Assembly: GCA_001796335.1 (NCBI GenBank) | Contig: MGMF01000016.1 | Location: 1-64,000, forward strand | DNA: 64,000 nt | DNA from: Chloroflexi bacterium GWB2_49_20 | GTDB lineage: Bacteria > Chloroflexota > Anaerolineae > Anaerolineales > Villigracilaceae | Reading direction: 5' to 3' | In this document: in pieces, positions 51,065 through 58,279 of the stretch | Numbering within the stretch: position 1 is the first letter of the stretch | Layout of the letters: each line of letters starts with the position of its first letter | Notes under the pieces: model-generated | Database searches by the model: none | What the model saw: the letters and a program-made list of their open reading frames with translations, nothing else | Told to the model about the DNA's origin: nothing | Translations under genes and position numbers: made by a program

Positions 51065-51499
51065 CTATTTCCCTTTAAATGGATTAAATACTTTCACCCA
51101 CGCATAATCTTGTCCTTCAGATAGATCTTCCGACCAGAGCAGGCTGCAGCCACTCTGGCGGGCAGATTGCAGGATCATGGCGTCCCAAAAGGAAATCTGG
51201 CAGCGCTGGTGCAGTTCAACAGCAGCAACCACATCCATGACTCCGGGGCGATGAACCTTCCAATCCGAAAAATCCCGGATGACCTGGGTGGCATGTTCGG
51301 GTGAAAGTGGAAAATTGGATTTGCGGGTGACGTTGACAAAGAATTCCTGTAGCACCTGGATGCTCAGGCAGCCCAGCCCCGTATCCCATAGCGAAAGAAG
51401 CAAAGCTTTGGCTTTTTCGTGTTTCTCTCCCTGCGACAGATCATAAGCATAAACCAGGATGTTCGTGTCCACAAACTGAAGTTCGGGATCAGCGGTCAT
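51065..51499 (-). CDS. VapC-like PIN-domain toxin
   Basis: A 144-residue PIN ribonuclease. Conserved acidic residues are seen in FVDTNILVYAYD (about 9-20), VLQEFFVN (about 49-56), and FWDAMILQSARQSGCSLLWSEDLS (about 103-126). It is expected to cleave tRNA or rRNA. It overlaps the antitoxin gene by 11 bases. Confidence 0.92.
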   Translation of the reverse strand: MTADPELQFVDTNILVYAYDLSQGEKHEKAKALLLSLWDTGLGCLSIQVLQEFFVNVTRKSNFPLSPEHATQVIRDFSDWKVHRPGVMDVVAAVELHQRCQISFWDAMILQSARQSGCSLLWSEDLSEGQDYAWVKVFNPFKGK

Positions 51500-51725
51500 G
51501 AAGGTCGTCCCGGCTGGCAGTTTTGCGGAAACCCAGGTTGAAGCCTATTTCCAGTAATGCCCTCTGGCGTTTGTGTGCCGCATCGTACTCGGTCTCTTCC
51601 TCCAGCATTTTCTCGGCTGCGCGGGTCAACAAGCGCGAGACGGACGACTGCCGCTTAGCGGCCAACAGCTTGATCTTTCTAAGGACGGTTTTGGGTAAGG
51701 AAAGGGTTATGTTCTGGTTTTGCAT
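51489..51725 (-). CDS. ribbon-helix-helix antitoxin (VapB-like)
   Basis: A 78-residue protein starting MQNQNITLSLPKTVLRKIKLLAAKRQSSVSRLLTRAAEKML, a CopG-type ribbon-helix-helix, with an acidic tail that would cover the PIN active site. The ATG at 51725 has GGAGG seven bases upstream and is chosen over an upstream in-frame start at 51806. Confidence 0.85.
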   Translation of the reverse strand: MQNQNITLSLPKTVLRKIKLLAAKRQSSVSRLLTRAAEKMLEEETEYDAAHKRQRALLEIGFNLGFRKTASRDDLHDR

Positions 51726-51799
51726 GGGAACCTCCACGAAATTAAGTGTATCACGTAATTTCGTGGATTGCAATCCGCTCTCGCAAGAGATCTGAGGGT

Positions 51800-51836
51800 T
51801 TGACAAACCGGCTTTTATTGGCTATGCTTGGGTGCA
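51800..51836 (+). promoter_or_regulatory. sigma-70-like promoter for a leaderless GNAT gene
   Basis: TTGACA (51800-51805), a 17-base spacer, and TATGCT (51823-51828) lie just before the ATG at 51836, with seven bases between the -10 box and the ATG. The transcription start would fall at the ATG. This is the clearest case of the leaderless pattern in the window because both boxes are near consensus. Confidence 0.75.
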
Positions 51837-52336
51837 TGCAAACCAACCCGATCAGCATTCGCCGTTTTGAAGAGCAGGATTGGCCGCAGGTGTGGGGCGT
51901 GCTGGAGCCGGTCTTCCGGCAGGGGCAGACCTACTCCTTCCCGTCCGAGATCAACGCGTCCGAGGCGCACAAGGCCTGGGTGGAGATTCCCCTGTGCACG
52001 TATGTGGCCGAGATGGACGGGCAGGTGGTGGGAACGTATTACATAAAACCCAACCAGCCCGGGCAGGGAGGGCACGTCTGCAACTGCGGCTACGTGGTGG
52101 CGACCACCCGGCGCGGGCGGGGCATTGCAGCCGGCATGTGCAGGCACTCCCTGGCGGAGGCGCGCACACAGGGTTTCAAGGCCATGCAGTACAACCTGGT
52201 GGTCTCCAGCAATGAGGATGCTGTTCACCTGTGGAAAAAAATGGGCTTTGAGGTGGCGGGCCGGCTGCCCAAAGCTTTCAAGCACCCGCAATTGGGCTAT
52301 GTGGATGCGCTGGTGATGTACCAGTGGCTGGGGTAG
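51836..52336 (+). CDS. GNAT-family N-acetyltransferase
   Basis: A 166-residue acetyltransferase. ISIRRFEEQDWPQVW at the start, the acetyl-CoA-binding loop VVATTRRGRGIAAGMC (about 85-100, R/QxxGxG/A), and FKAMQYNLVVSSNEDAVHLWKKMGFEVAGRLPKAF at the end are the family blocks. It transfers an acetyl group from acetyl-CoA to an amine; substrate unknown. The start follows the promoter at 51800 without an RBS. Confidence 0.93.
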   Translation: MQTNPISIRRFEEQDWPQVWGVLEPVFRQGQTYSFPSEINASEAHKAWVEIPLCTYVAEMDGQVVGTYYIKPNQPGQGGHVCNCGYVVATTRRGRGIAAGMCRHSLAEARTQGFKAMQYNLVVSSNEDAVHLWKKMGFEVAGRLPKAFKHPQLGYVDALVMYQWLG

Positions 52337-52371
52337 TAAACGCTGCTATTTGGTTGCATGCAAAAAAACAT

Positions 52372-52496
52372 TCACCACAAAGGCACCATCCCGGAAAAAG
52401 AGGCCGGGACTTAGTCACGAAGAAAAACAAATAAGAAGTTGTTCTGCTTGGTGTCTTCGTGCCCCCCATGTTTAAGGGAGGTGTGACTTTGTGGTA
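52372..52496. repeat. palindromic repeat unit with nested insertions in both arms
   Basis: It has left arm TTCACCACAAAGGCACC, centre AAAAACAAATAAGAAGTTGTTCT, and right arm TGTGACTTTGTGGT. Both the CCCGGAAAAAGAGGCCGGG and the CCCCATGTTTAAGGGAGG insertions are present, as in the units at 32822 and 37615. Confidence 0.85.
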
Positions 52497-52587
52497 AAAA
52501 ACTGCAACCACAAGACACAAAGGGGTTTTAAGGGAAACCTGCATGTTAAAGACCTGATAGGTTTCCGTAGAAGCCTGATCAACTCGC

Positions 52588-52795
52588 TCAACCCAACAAC
52601 CGATCCAGGTTCTCCCGGGTCAATAAGACGCTTTCATGCCGGGAAAACAGGAAGGGTTCCACATCTGCAACAGCCTGATCCCAGGCAATCCTGCTCAGGT
52701 GAGTATGCAAAATTGACCGCCAGGTATCCAGGGTCAGGTGCGGCCCAGTTTCCAAGCTTTGTACAAGCGCGTTTCCCTTGTCAGTCGCCAAACAG
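52588..52795 (-). pseudogene. C-terminal fragment, possibly an AbiEii-type nucleotidyltransferase partner
   Basis: On the minus strand, after the coiled-coil gene's stop in another frame, 67 codons are open from a TTG (LATDKGNALVQ) to the stop. WRSILHTHLSRIAWDQAVADVEPFLFSRHESVLLTRENLDRLL resembles the C-terminal region of AbiEii-like nucleotidyltransferases. No full catalytic domain precedes it, so it is probably a remnant, though a short coupled gene cannot be excluded. Confidence 0.4.
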
Positions 52796-53404
52796 CGCTG
52801 CTTCAATTTCAAGCAGATCTTTGGTGAACAGTTCCAGGTCAATTTTTACGGTTTCGGTATCTCTTTCCAGGCCTGTAATGATCAGGTTAAGTCGTTGAGG
52901 CATGCTTTCAGCCAGGTTTGCGTCGAACTCAGTAATGATCGGAATTAGATTTTTAAGTCGATCCTGGGTATTGACCAGGGCAGCTTTAGCTGCCTCCACA
53001 TCGTCCAGGAAGAGCGCCATGCGCGCGTTGTTCACATCCACCAGCACTTGTAATAGTTTCAAATGCGCTGTAGCCGTCTCAGCTTCACCTTGCAAGGCCT
53101 TCTTCTCGCCTTCAAGCGCAGCGATTTTTTTGTTGGCTGCCTGAACTTCAATATTCAGCCTCTCGGTATCAACGATGGCCTCAGACAAAGGCTTATAGCG
53201 CAGGTAATGATAGGTCACTATCCCTGCCAGGAATGCAAGTGCAAGTACAACCAGCCAGATGAGCAGCTTGCGAAAGAAGCGTTGCAGGCGGCCAGGCTGC
53301 GGTTTTGAGGCATCAGCAAACTCAGATGAGGCGGGTGCTTGAGATCCGTTAATGGTTTCGGAGGTTTGCCCCTTTTCCTGGTTATCAGCATTCTTCTGGT
53401 TCAT
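52781..53404 (-). CDS. single-pass coiled-coil membrane protein
   Basis: A 207-residue protein with an N-terminal hydrophilic region of about 40 residues, one transmembrane helix (about 47-68), and a long coiled-coil-like region (about 78-200) rich in Ala, Glu, Leu and Lys. The binding site AAAGGATAAG lies before the ATG at 53404. It may be an envelope tether; no family was recognised. Confidence 0.7.
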   Translation of the reverse strand: MNQKNADNQEKGQTSETINGSQAPASSEFADASKPQPGRLQRFFRKLLIWLVVLALAFLAGIVTYHYLRYKPLSEAIVDTERLNIEVQAANKKIAALEGEKKALQGEAETATAHLKLLQVLVDVNNARMALFLDDVEAAKAALVNTQDRLKNLIPIITEFDANLAESMPQRLNLIITGLERDTETVKIDLELFTKDLLEIEAALFGD

Positions 53405-53595
53405 GGCTTATCCTTTCAGTGGCATTATGGCAATTTTACATCCTGCATAGGGAACAGCATGATGTGATCATGAGTTGCTCTCATTATCGCGCCATTTCTC
53501 GAAAATTGCACAGCCTACCTGCGGAGATCGCGCAGCACCCGCCGCAGGTCTCAAAAGGGGAAAGGGGGCTGGAGCCGGGGGCGGTCAGCCCTGAA

Positions 53596-53979
53596 TTATC
53601 CCTTGACGTAGGACAATTTTTCGCAGATGAGGCCGTTCTTCACCTGGAAAATATCCACTCCCCGGACGTGGCCCTTTTTTCCCGCCTCATCTTCCCAGTC
53701 ATACCTCCAGCGCATAATGCAGCGCAACCCCAGGCCAAAGATCTCCTCGATCTGGATGTGGGCCTGGGGCGACTGGCGGAAGAAGTCCTGCCAGAAGCGG
53801 GTCACGGCTGCCCGGCCTGAGTACACGGTGCCGTCCGGGGCTGGATGCGTGTTTTCGAAGATACAATCCTCGCTCATAAGCTGCAGCATGCCTGCGACAT
53901 CCTGACGGTTGAAGGCCTCATTGAACGCAAGGACGACGCGCACTGCTGATTCCAGGCGGGACATGCGGATTGGACTCAT
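53596..53979 (-). CDS. NTF2-like (SnoaL-type) protein
   Basis: A 127-residue protein of the NTF2/SnoaL fold: AFNEAFNRQDVAGMLQLMSEDCIFEN at residues 18-43, VTRFWQDFF, and DIFQVKNGLICEKLSYVKG at the end. Members are enzymes or binding proteins for small molecules. It has a strong RBS (AGGAGG) before the ATG. The substrate is unknown. Confidence 0.85.
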   Translation of the reverse strand: MSPIRMSRLESAVRVVLAFNEAFNRQDVAGMLQLMSEDCIFENTHPAPDGTVYSGRAAVTRFWQDFFRQSPQAHIQIEEIFGLGLRCIMRWRYDWEDEAGKKGHVRGVDIFQVKNGLICEKLSYVKG

Positions 53980-53996
53980 TTGGATATCACCTCCTT

Positions 53997-54040
53997 TATT
54001 AAAAATCCATCACCTTATCCAGCCCGCGCTGGACACTCAT
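53997..54040 (-). repeat. partial copy of the dapB 3' end
   Basis: On the minus strand this encodes MSVQRGLDKVMDF and stop, against VGVKRGLDKVMSF at the end of dapB (55797-55840). It is in the same orientation and separated from it by 1.7 kb. Identity is about 34 of 43. Confidence 0.8.
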
Positions 54041-54047
54041 TAAGCTG

Positions 54048-54674
54048 TCAACTCTTGCTTACAATATAGTTAACAAACGTTCCTCCTGCTAAAACCTGCT
54101 GCTTTTCCACTTTCAGGTGATGTTGATTTATCAGCGCGGAAAGCCCACCCATTGCCAAGAAATCCCGATGATTTCTGAAGTGTTCCCGACCCGCAGCTAA
54201 TTCCGAGAAAAAGATGATGAGTTTGGAAACCCACCCCTGTAATGGTTGGTAAGGGCCTGTATGAAAGTCGATCAACAGGATACGGCCGTCATTTTTTAGA
54301 ACCCGCATTATCTCTTTCAAAACTGCTGAGCGAGTTGCTGAGGACATTTCGTGTAATGACAGCATGGAAATGACCAGATCAAACTTGTCATCTTCATAAG
54401 GCATGTCCGTCGCGTCACCCAGATCGAGTTGGGTCGAATCGCCCAGGCGTTTTCGTGCAACATTCAACATGGATGGTGATAAATCCAGTCCGTACAGATT
54501 GCACTTGTAGCGTTGGTACAGTTCGAGATGCGAGCCTGTACCACAGCCTACATCAAGAATACTCATCCCTTTGATTGGACGAAACATTCTGATCCCGACC
54601 AGTTTAAAGCCCATATTCATCGAATCAAAAAAACGATCATAGATTCTCGAAATGTTGCGATAAGGGTCTTTCAT
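54048..54674 (-). CDS. class I SAM-dependent methyltransferase
   Basis: A 208-residue methyltransferase with the AdoMet motif ILDVGCGTGSHLEL (about 39-52), YGLDLSPSMLNVARKR, and the YDDKFDLVISMLSLHEMS segment. Residues about 125-145 (LKEIMRVLKNDGRILLIDF) are typical. The substrate is unknown. Its start is three bases after the hydrolase stop, so both are on one transcript. Confidence 0.93.
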   Translation of the reverse strand: MKDPYRNISRIYDRFFDSMNMGFKLVGIRMFRPIKGMSILDVGCGTGSHLELYQRYKCNLYGLDLSPSMLNVARKRLGDSTQLDLGDATDMPYEDDKFDLVISMLSLHEMSSATRSAVLKEIMRVLKNDGRILLIDFHTGPYQPLQGWVSKLIIFFSELAAGREHFRNHRDFLAMGGLSALINQHHLKVEKQQVLAGGTFVNYIVSKS

Positions 54675-54677
54675 TGT

Positions 54678-55484
54678 TTAACCTGCCTGACTTTTGAGAA
54701 AAGCCTCCATTGCAGCAGTCACCGCTTCCGGCTCTTCGAGTGTTGACGTATGCCCTGCCCCGGGGATAATGACCAGTTGTGAGTTTGGAATACCCGCGTG
54801 CATCTGTTCAGCCTTCCGGGGAACCGTAGCCACATCCTGGTCTCCGACGATGATCAGGGTGGGAGTCTTGATCTGGCCGAGTTGTTCAGTGACCCCCTGG
54901 CGGGTGATCACACCTGACACGGCACGTGTGATCCCGACGCGATCATTGGCAACCATACGTTGTTTCCACTCTTGCTTGAGGCTGGCCCGCCCTGGATCGT
55001 TCAGGAATTTTTGTCCGAACATGATCTGCATGACACGATCAGCTACGAGTTGCAGTCCTATCCAACGGGCTACAATGTTCAGCATCCGGTAGCTGCGTGC
55101 GGTTTCCATCGATTCAGGATCAGATGAACTTTCGATGAGCGTGAGAGACTTGAGCAGGTCGGGTCGGCGGATTCCCAGGCGCAGACCAACAAAACCGCCC
55201 ATTGAAAGCCCTACAAAATGACAGGGAGCGCAGTCGAGTGCCTCGATTAGCGCAATGGAGTCTTTATAAAGACTTTCAATATCATATCCTGACTGAGTGA
55301 CCTCACTCTGTCCCTGGCCACGATGGTCGTAGGTGATACAGCGAAAACGGTCTTTCAACGCAGTGACCTGATCCTTGAACATGGCGCCACTCCATAATAA
55401 TCCATGTGAAAAGACCAGGGTTTCAGCGCCACTTCCGTGTTCTTCGTAATAAATGCTGGCTCCATTAATTTTCAGGTTTGGCAT
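54678..55484 (-). CDS. alpha/beta hydrolase
   Basis: A 268-residue hydrolase of the alpha/beta fold. FSHGLLWSGAMF supplies the oxyanion region, GLSMGGFVGLRLG (about 93-105) the nucleophile elbow GxSxG, VVDQ-like DQDVATVP the acid, and PGAGHTSTLE the catalytic His. It would cleave an ester or amide; the substrate is unknown. It lies upstream of the methyltransferase. The pair is bracketed by dapB 3' ends. Confidence 0.93.
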   Translation of the reverse strand: MPNLKINGASIYYEEHGSGAETLVFSHGLLWSGAMFKDQVTALKDRFRCITYDHRGQGQSEVTQSGYDIESLYKDSIALIEALDCAPCHFVGLSMGGFVGLRLGIRRPDLLKSLTLIESSSDPESMETARSYRMLNIVARWIGLQLVADRVMQIMFGQKFLNDPGRASLKQEWKQRMVANDRVGITRAVSGVITRQGVTEQLGQIKTPTLIIVGDQDVATVPRKAEQMHAGIPNSQLVIIPGAGHTSTLEEPEAVTAAMEAFLKSQAG

Positions 55485-55796
55485 GATCGCTCTCCTTTAT
55501 CCAAATGTGCCGAACAATTTGGGTCACCAGCCCCCTGTAGTTTGCCGGGTTGCTCTTATTATCGCGCCATTTCTCATAAAACGCGCATTGTATCGCTGAG
55601 CGAAGCAGAGGGACCCGGAGCGCAGCTTTGTAGAGGCAGCTCTCAGATCTGCCCATACCTGTCATTTGGATGCATGCAAAAAAAGATTTACCACGATCCC
55701 AAAGTGATTGGACATGAGACACAAAGACACACAGCCCACCTTCATAAAACCTGTCAGGTTTGGTGAATACCCGGCCAATGCACCGCTCCTGGGCGA
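55485..55796. other. repeat-rich intergenic region
   Basis: It contains TTATTATCGCGCCATTTCTCA (also at 53485, 62450 and 62928 in varied form), a truncated palindromic repeat (55681-55735) and an AAACCTGTCAGGTTT palindrome near 55747. No gene is visible. Confidence 0.5.
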
Positions 55797-56600
55797 TTAA
55801 AAACTCATCACCTTATCCAGGCCGCGCTTGACGCCCACAAATGTGGAAACTTTACGAATGGCCAGGAGCGCCCCGTTGACATAGGGCTCTGCGCTTGAGC
55901 CTGACTCGTGCCGCAAAATTAACTTCTGGTCGGACATTCCAAAAATTGCATCCAGCGAAATGACATATCCTGGCAGCCGCACAGAATGGACCTGGGAACC
56001 ATTCAACCGGGCTCCCCGACTCTCTTTTGGACCTTCGATCAAATCCAGCGGAACATCGAGTTGTGACTCCTGTATTTTTGAAAGGCGGTTTGCCAGTTCG
56101 CGTGCGGTTCCACTGGGAGCATCTTTTTTTTCGGAATGAGCGTAGTCAATGATCTCCCAGTGGGAAATATATTTAGCCGCCATCTCGGCAAATTTTTGAA
56201 GCAGTACTGCGGTGATGGCGAAGTTTCCTACAGCCAGAACCCCGCGCCTGGCTTCCTGGGCAACAGCATGGATCTCCCGGTAGTCGTCCTCGCTTAGCCC
56301 GGAGGTGCCGACGACAACGTGAGCGCCACTCCTGAGCGCGGACAGAATATGGAACTTTGCAATATCCGGTTTGGTGTACTCCACAAAAACATCCGGCCTG
56401 GTTTTGAGCGCGTCTGCCGCAGTTGCGAAAACAGGCGTAGTGAGCCCTTTAATATCGATCACATCCCCAAGAACTCGCCCGGCATGGCTGCGGGAAATGG
56501 CGGCGACAAGGTCAAGATCGGGAGATGCAAATATGCCCCGGGAAAGCGCAGAACCTGCCCACCCTGCCGCACCCGCCAAACAGATCCGAATGTTCGTCAT
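55797..56600 (-). CDS. dapB: 4-hydroxy-tetrahydrodipicolinate reductase
   Basis: A 267-residue DapB-like reductase of lysine/diaminopimelate synthesis, using NAD(P)H. The N-terminal CLAGAAGWAGSAL (about 6-18) is the dinucleotide site; VEYTKPD, VVGTSG and AVGNFAITAVLL mark the domain junction; HSEKKDAPSGTA (about 155-166) is the diagnostic substrate motif. The ATG at 56600 has AGGAG seven bases upstream and replaces an upstream in-frame ATG at 56642. Its last 13 codons are copied at 53997-54040. Confidence 0.9.
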   Translation of the reverse strand: MTNIRICLAGAAGWAGSALSRGIFASPDLDLVAAISRSHAGRVLGDVIDIKGLTTPVFATAADALKTRPDVFVEYTKPDIAKFHILSALRSGAHVVVGTSGLSEDDYREIHAVAQEARRGVLAVGNFAITAVLLQKFAEMAAKYISHWEIIDYAHSEKKDAPSGTARELANRLSKIQESQLDVPLDLIEGPKESRGARLNGSQVHSVRLPGYVISLDAIFGMSDQKLILRHESGSSAEPYVNGALLAIRKVSTFVGVKRGLDKVMSF

Positions 56601-56748
56601 GTACTCTCCTTTGTTGATATTGCGGACGGATGAGCTGTCCAACGGTTTGCGATAATCCTGCCTGTCCTGATTTCTTTTGTCAGGGCATGCTTTTAGCGGG
56701 AGATCAGCCTATTGCCAGGGGTGCTACGCGATCGGCAGGTTGGCAGGG
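56601..56748. repeat. dispersed repeat containing a GTCAGGGCA hairpin
   Basis: AACGGTTTGCG (56641-56651) followed by TGCCTGTCCTGAtttcttttGTCAGGGCATGC forms a hairpin near 56660-56690. A longer relative lies at 62348-62413 and a short one at 59884-59912. Confidence 0.55.
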
Positions 56749-57291
56749 TCAGTTGCCATTTGTGATCAAAGGGGCTTGAGCAAAGCCAATATTCTGCAAT
56801 ACAATCGCAATCACAATTAAAACAATAACAAAAATTAATATTTGAACAAAGAGACGACCAAAATTTGATTGTGTCAAGCCGTGTCCAAGTACCCCACCCC
56901 CAATCCCAAGCTCGATGGCTTGTCCCAAAAACCAGGCTATTAAAAGGGTGGGGGGAATTGTTGCAATTGAGAAAAGACCTATGGAAAACGCTCCCCAGGT
57001 TAGAACACCAACCTGAAACCCAAAGATGGCTCCCTGTTTCCATCCTTGAAGTTTGAGTTTGAGCATAAGCCAAAGAAGGAAAATAACAAATATCAGAAAT
57101 GATAGGTATCCGATGGGAATATATGCAAAGGCACGGTCTAAGGGAAGCAAGAAAGGACTTGGTTGTGAATATACTCGCGAGAGTAATCCTGCGTGTAAAA
57201 AGAAATCAAACCCCAGCATAGATAACCATGACAAAAGGGTGAGTTTTATGTAAAAACCAATGGAAGGGAGAGGGTGATTAGTTGTATCCAT
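56749..57291 (-). CDS. multi-helix membrane protein
   Basis: A 180-residue protein with about five hydrophobic segments (roughly 12-35, 52-72, 82-105, 112-130, 145-168). The loops are short and it has no obvious charged or catalytic motif. No family was recognised. Its start codon at 57291 lacks a strong Shine-Dalgarno sequence. Confidence 0.7.
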   Translation of the reverse strand: MDTTNHPLPSIGFYIKLTLLSWLSMLGFDFFLHAGLLSRVYSQPSPFLLPLDRAFAYIPIGYLSFLIFVIFLLWLMLKLKLQGWKQGAIFGFQVGVLTWGAFSIGLFSIATIPPTLLIAWFLGQAIELGIGGGVLGHGLTQSNFGRLFVQILIFVIVLIVIAIVLQNIGFAQAPLITNGN

Positions 57292-57623
57292 ATTTCTTAA
57301 ATTTATCTACCTCATTCTTTCATCCCTAATCTTTTGGCAACTCACTATGGTTTCACCCACCCTTTGGCGGGTTAGTGGACTTATGGGTGGTCTCCAGGCC
57401 GCCTGAAATCAATCGTCTAAATGGAGTTAACGCCTGCCTTCATTTTACATACACCTCGGGGAAAATGCAATTTCAAAACGCCCCACCCCAACCCTCCCCA
57501 AATCCTAAAACAAGGATTTGGAGAGGGGGTTTTGATAAAAACCTGTCAGGTCTTTGGGCGTGGGCAACTTGCCTATTTGGGAAGACATTATGACTGCCAA
57601 AATGGTCATTTAGCCAAGTAAAC
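57292..57623. other. intergenic with a strong palindrome, no gene
   Basis: CCCTCCCCAAATCC and GGATTTGGAGAGGGG (57494-57529) form a hairpin followed by TTTTGA, which could terminate plus-strand transcription; the same palindrome occurs at about 42214-42243. An AAAACCTGTCAGGT remnant follows at 57538. Confidence 0.6.
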
Positions 57624-57652
57624 TTGACAAATTTTTGAGTGTATGCTATCCT
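57624..57652 (+). promoter_or_regulatory. promoter of the XRE/membrane pair
   Basis: TTGACA at 57624-57629 and TATCCT at 57647-57652 are separated by a perfect 17-base spacer. A purine-rich AGAGGA precedes the XRE start. Confidence 0.65.
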
Positions 57653-57672
57653 ATAACCAGAGGATGGAAGAT

Positions 57673-57891
57673 ATGGACAAAATTACCCTTAAAAATCGTC
57701 TGAAAGTTGCTCGTGCTGAAAAAAACTTTTCTCAAGAAGAACTAGCCAATCTTGTTGGGGTAACAAGACAAACGATTAGTTCAATTGAAACCGGGCAATA
57801 TTGCCCTTCGGCTCTTTTGGCATTCCAACTGGCAAAAAAACTCGAAAAACCAGTTGAAGAACTATTTTTTCTAAAAGGAGATGAAAAATGA
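57673..57891 (+). CDS. XRE-family regulator
   Basis: A 72-residue compact HTH protein beginning MDKITLKNRLKVARAEKNFSQEELANLVGVTRQTISSIETGQY, a textbook XRE/Cro-like fold, with a short C-terminal segment (KKLEKPVEELFF). It overlaps the membrane gene by four bases (ATGA). The start at 57673 with AGAGGA upstream is chosen over an ATG at 57664. Confidence 0.9.
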   Translation: MDKITLKNRLKVARAEKNFSQEELANLVGVTRQTISSIETGQYCPSALLAFQLAKKLEKPVEELFFLKGDEK

Positions 57892-58181
57892 ACAACCAAT
57901 TTGATTCTCGTGATGAGCGCACTACTGTAGTTGAAAATGCAAGTTACCGTATTGCCTACCTTGTGATGTCATTTGGTCTATTAGGCAGTGTAGCATACCG
58001 AAGTTTTGTTCTGCAGCAAAGTAGTTGGGATTTACTGGCATTGGTAATTCTGGGAGGGGTGACAGCAACTATCTATCAAGGAACTAACAAAGTGCTTTCA
58101 CGTCACTGGATTATGACAACTGGTGTAACTTTAGTTATTGCCGGACTCCTTGCAGTTGCCTTTGTAATTATATTCCGTTAG
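57888..58181 (+). CDS. small multi-helix membrane protein paired with XRE
   Basis: A 97-residue protein with three hydrophobic helices (about 25-43, 48-65, 75-96). It overlaps the XRE gene stop (ATGA at 57888-57891). Small membrane proteins coupled to XRE regulators are common and uncharacterised. The terminator at 58213 follows. Confidence 0.75.
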   Translation: MNNQFDSRDERTTVVENASYRIAYLVMSFGLLGSVAYRSFVLQQSSWDLLALVILGGVTATIYQGTNKVLSRHWIMTTGVTLVIAGLLAVAFVIIFR

Positions 58182-58212
58182 GCACATCGTCTTTTACCTG
58201 TAAGAGGCTTAT

Positions 58213-58249
58213 ATGACCCACATCTTGATTGAAGCGGGTCATTATTTTT
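58213..58249 (+). terminator. intrinsic terminator of the XRE/membrane pair
   Basis: ATGACCC (58213-58219) pairs with GGGTCAT (58236-58242) around a 16-base loop, followed by TATTTTTG. Confidence 0.7.
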
Positions 58250-58279
58250 GCAAGAGGTTACCCAACCTACCAGCTGGCC

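Noticed and set aside
554-55840. Assembly error as the source of the gene-end copies
   Set aside because: The copies differ from the intact ends by several substitutions each, often synonymous, and have indels, which a misassembly of one sequence would not give. A strain-mixture assembly cannot be fully excluded without reads.
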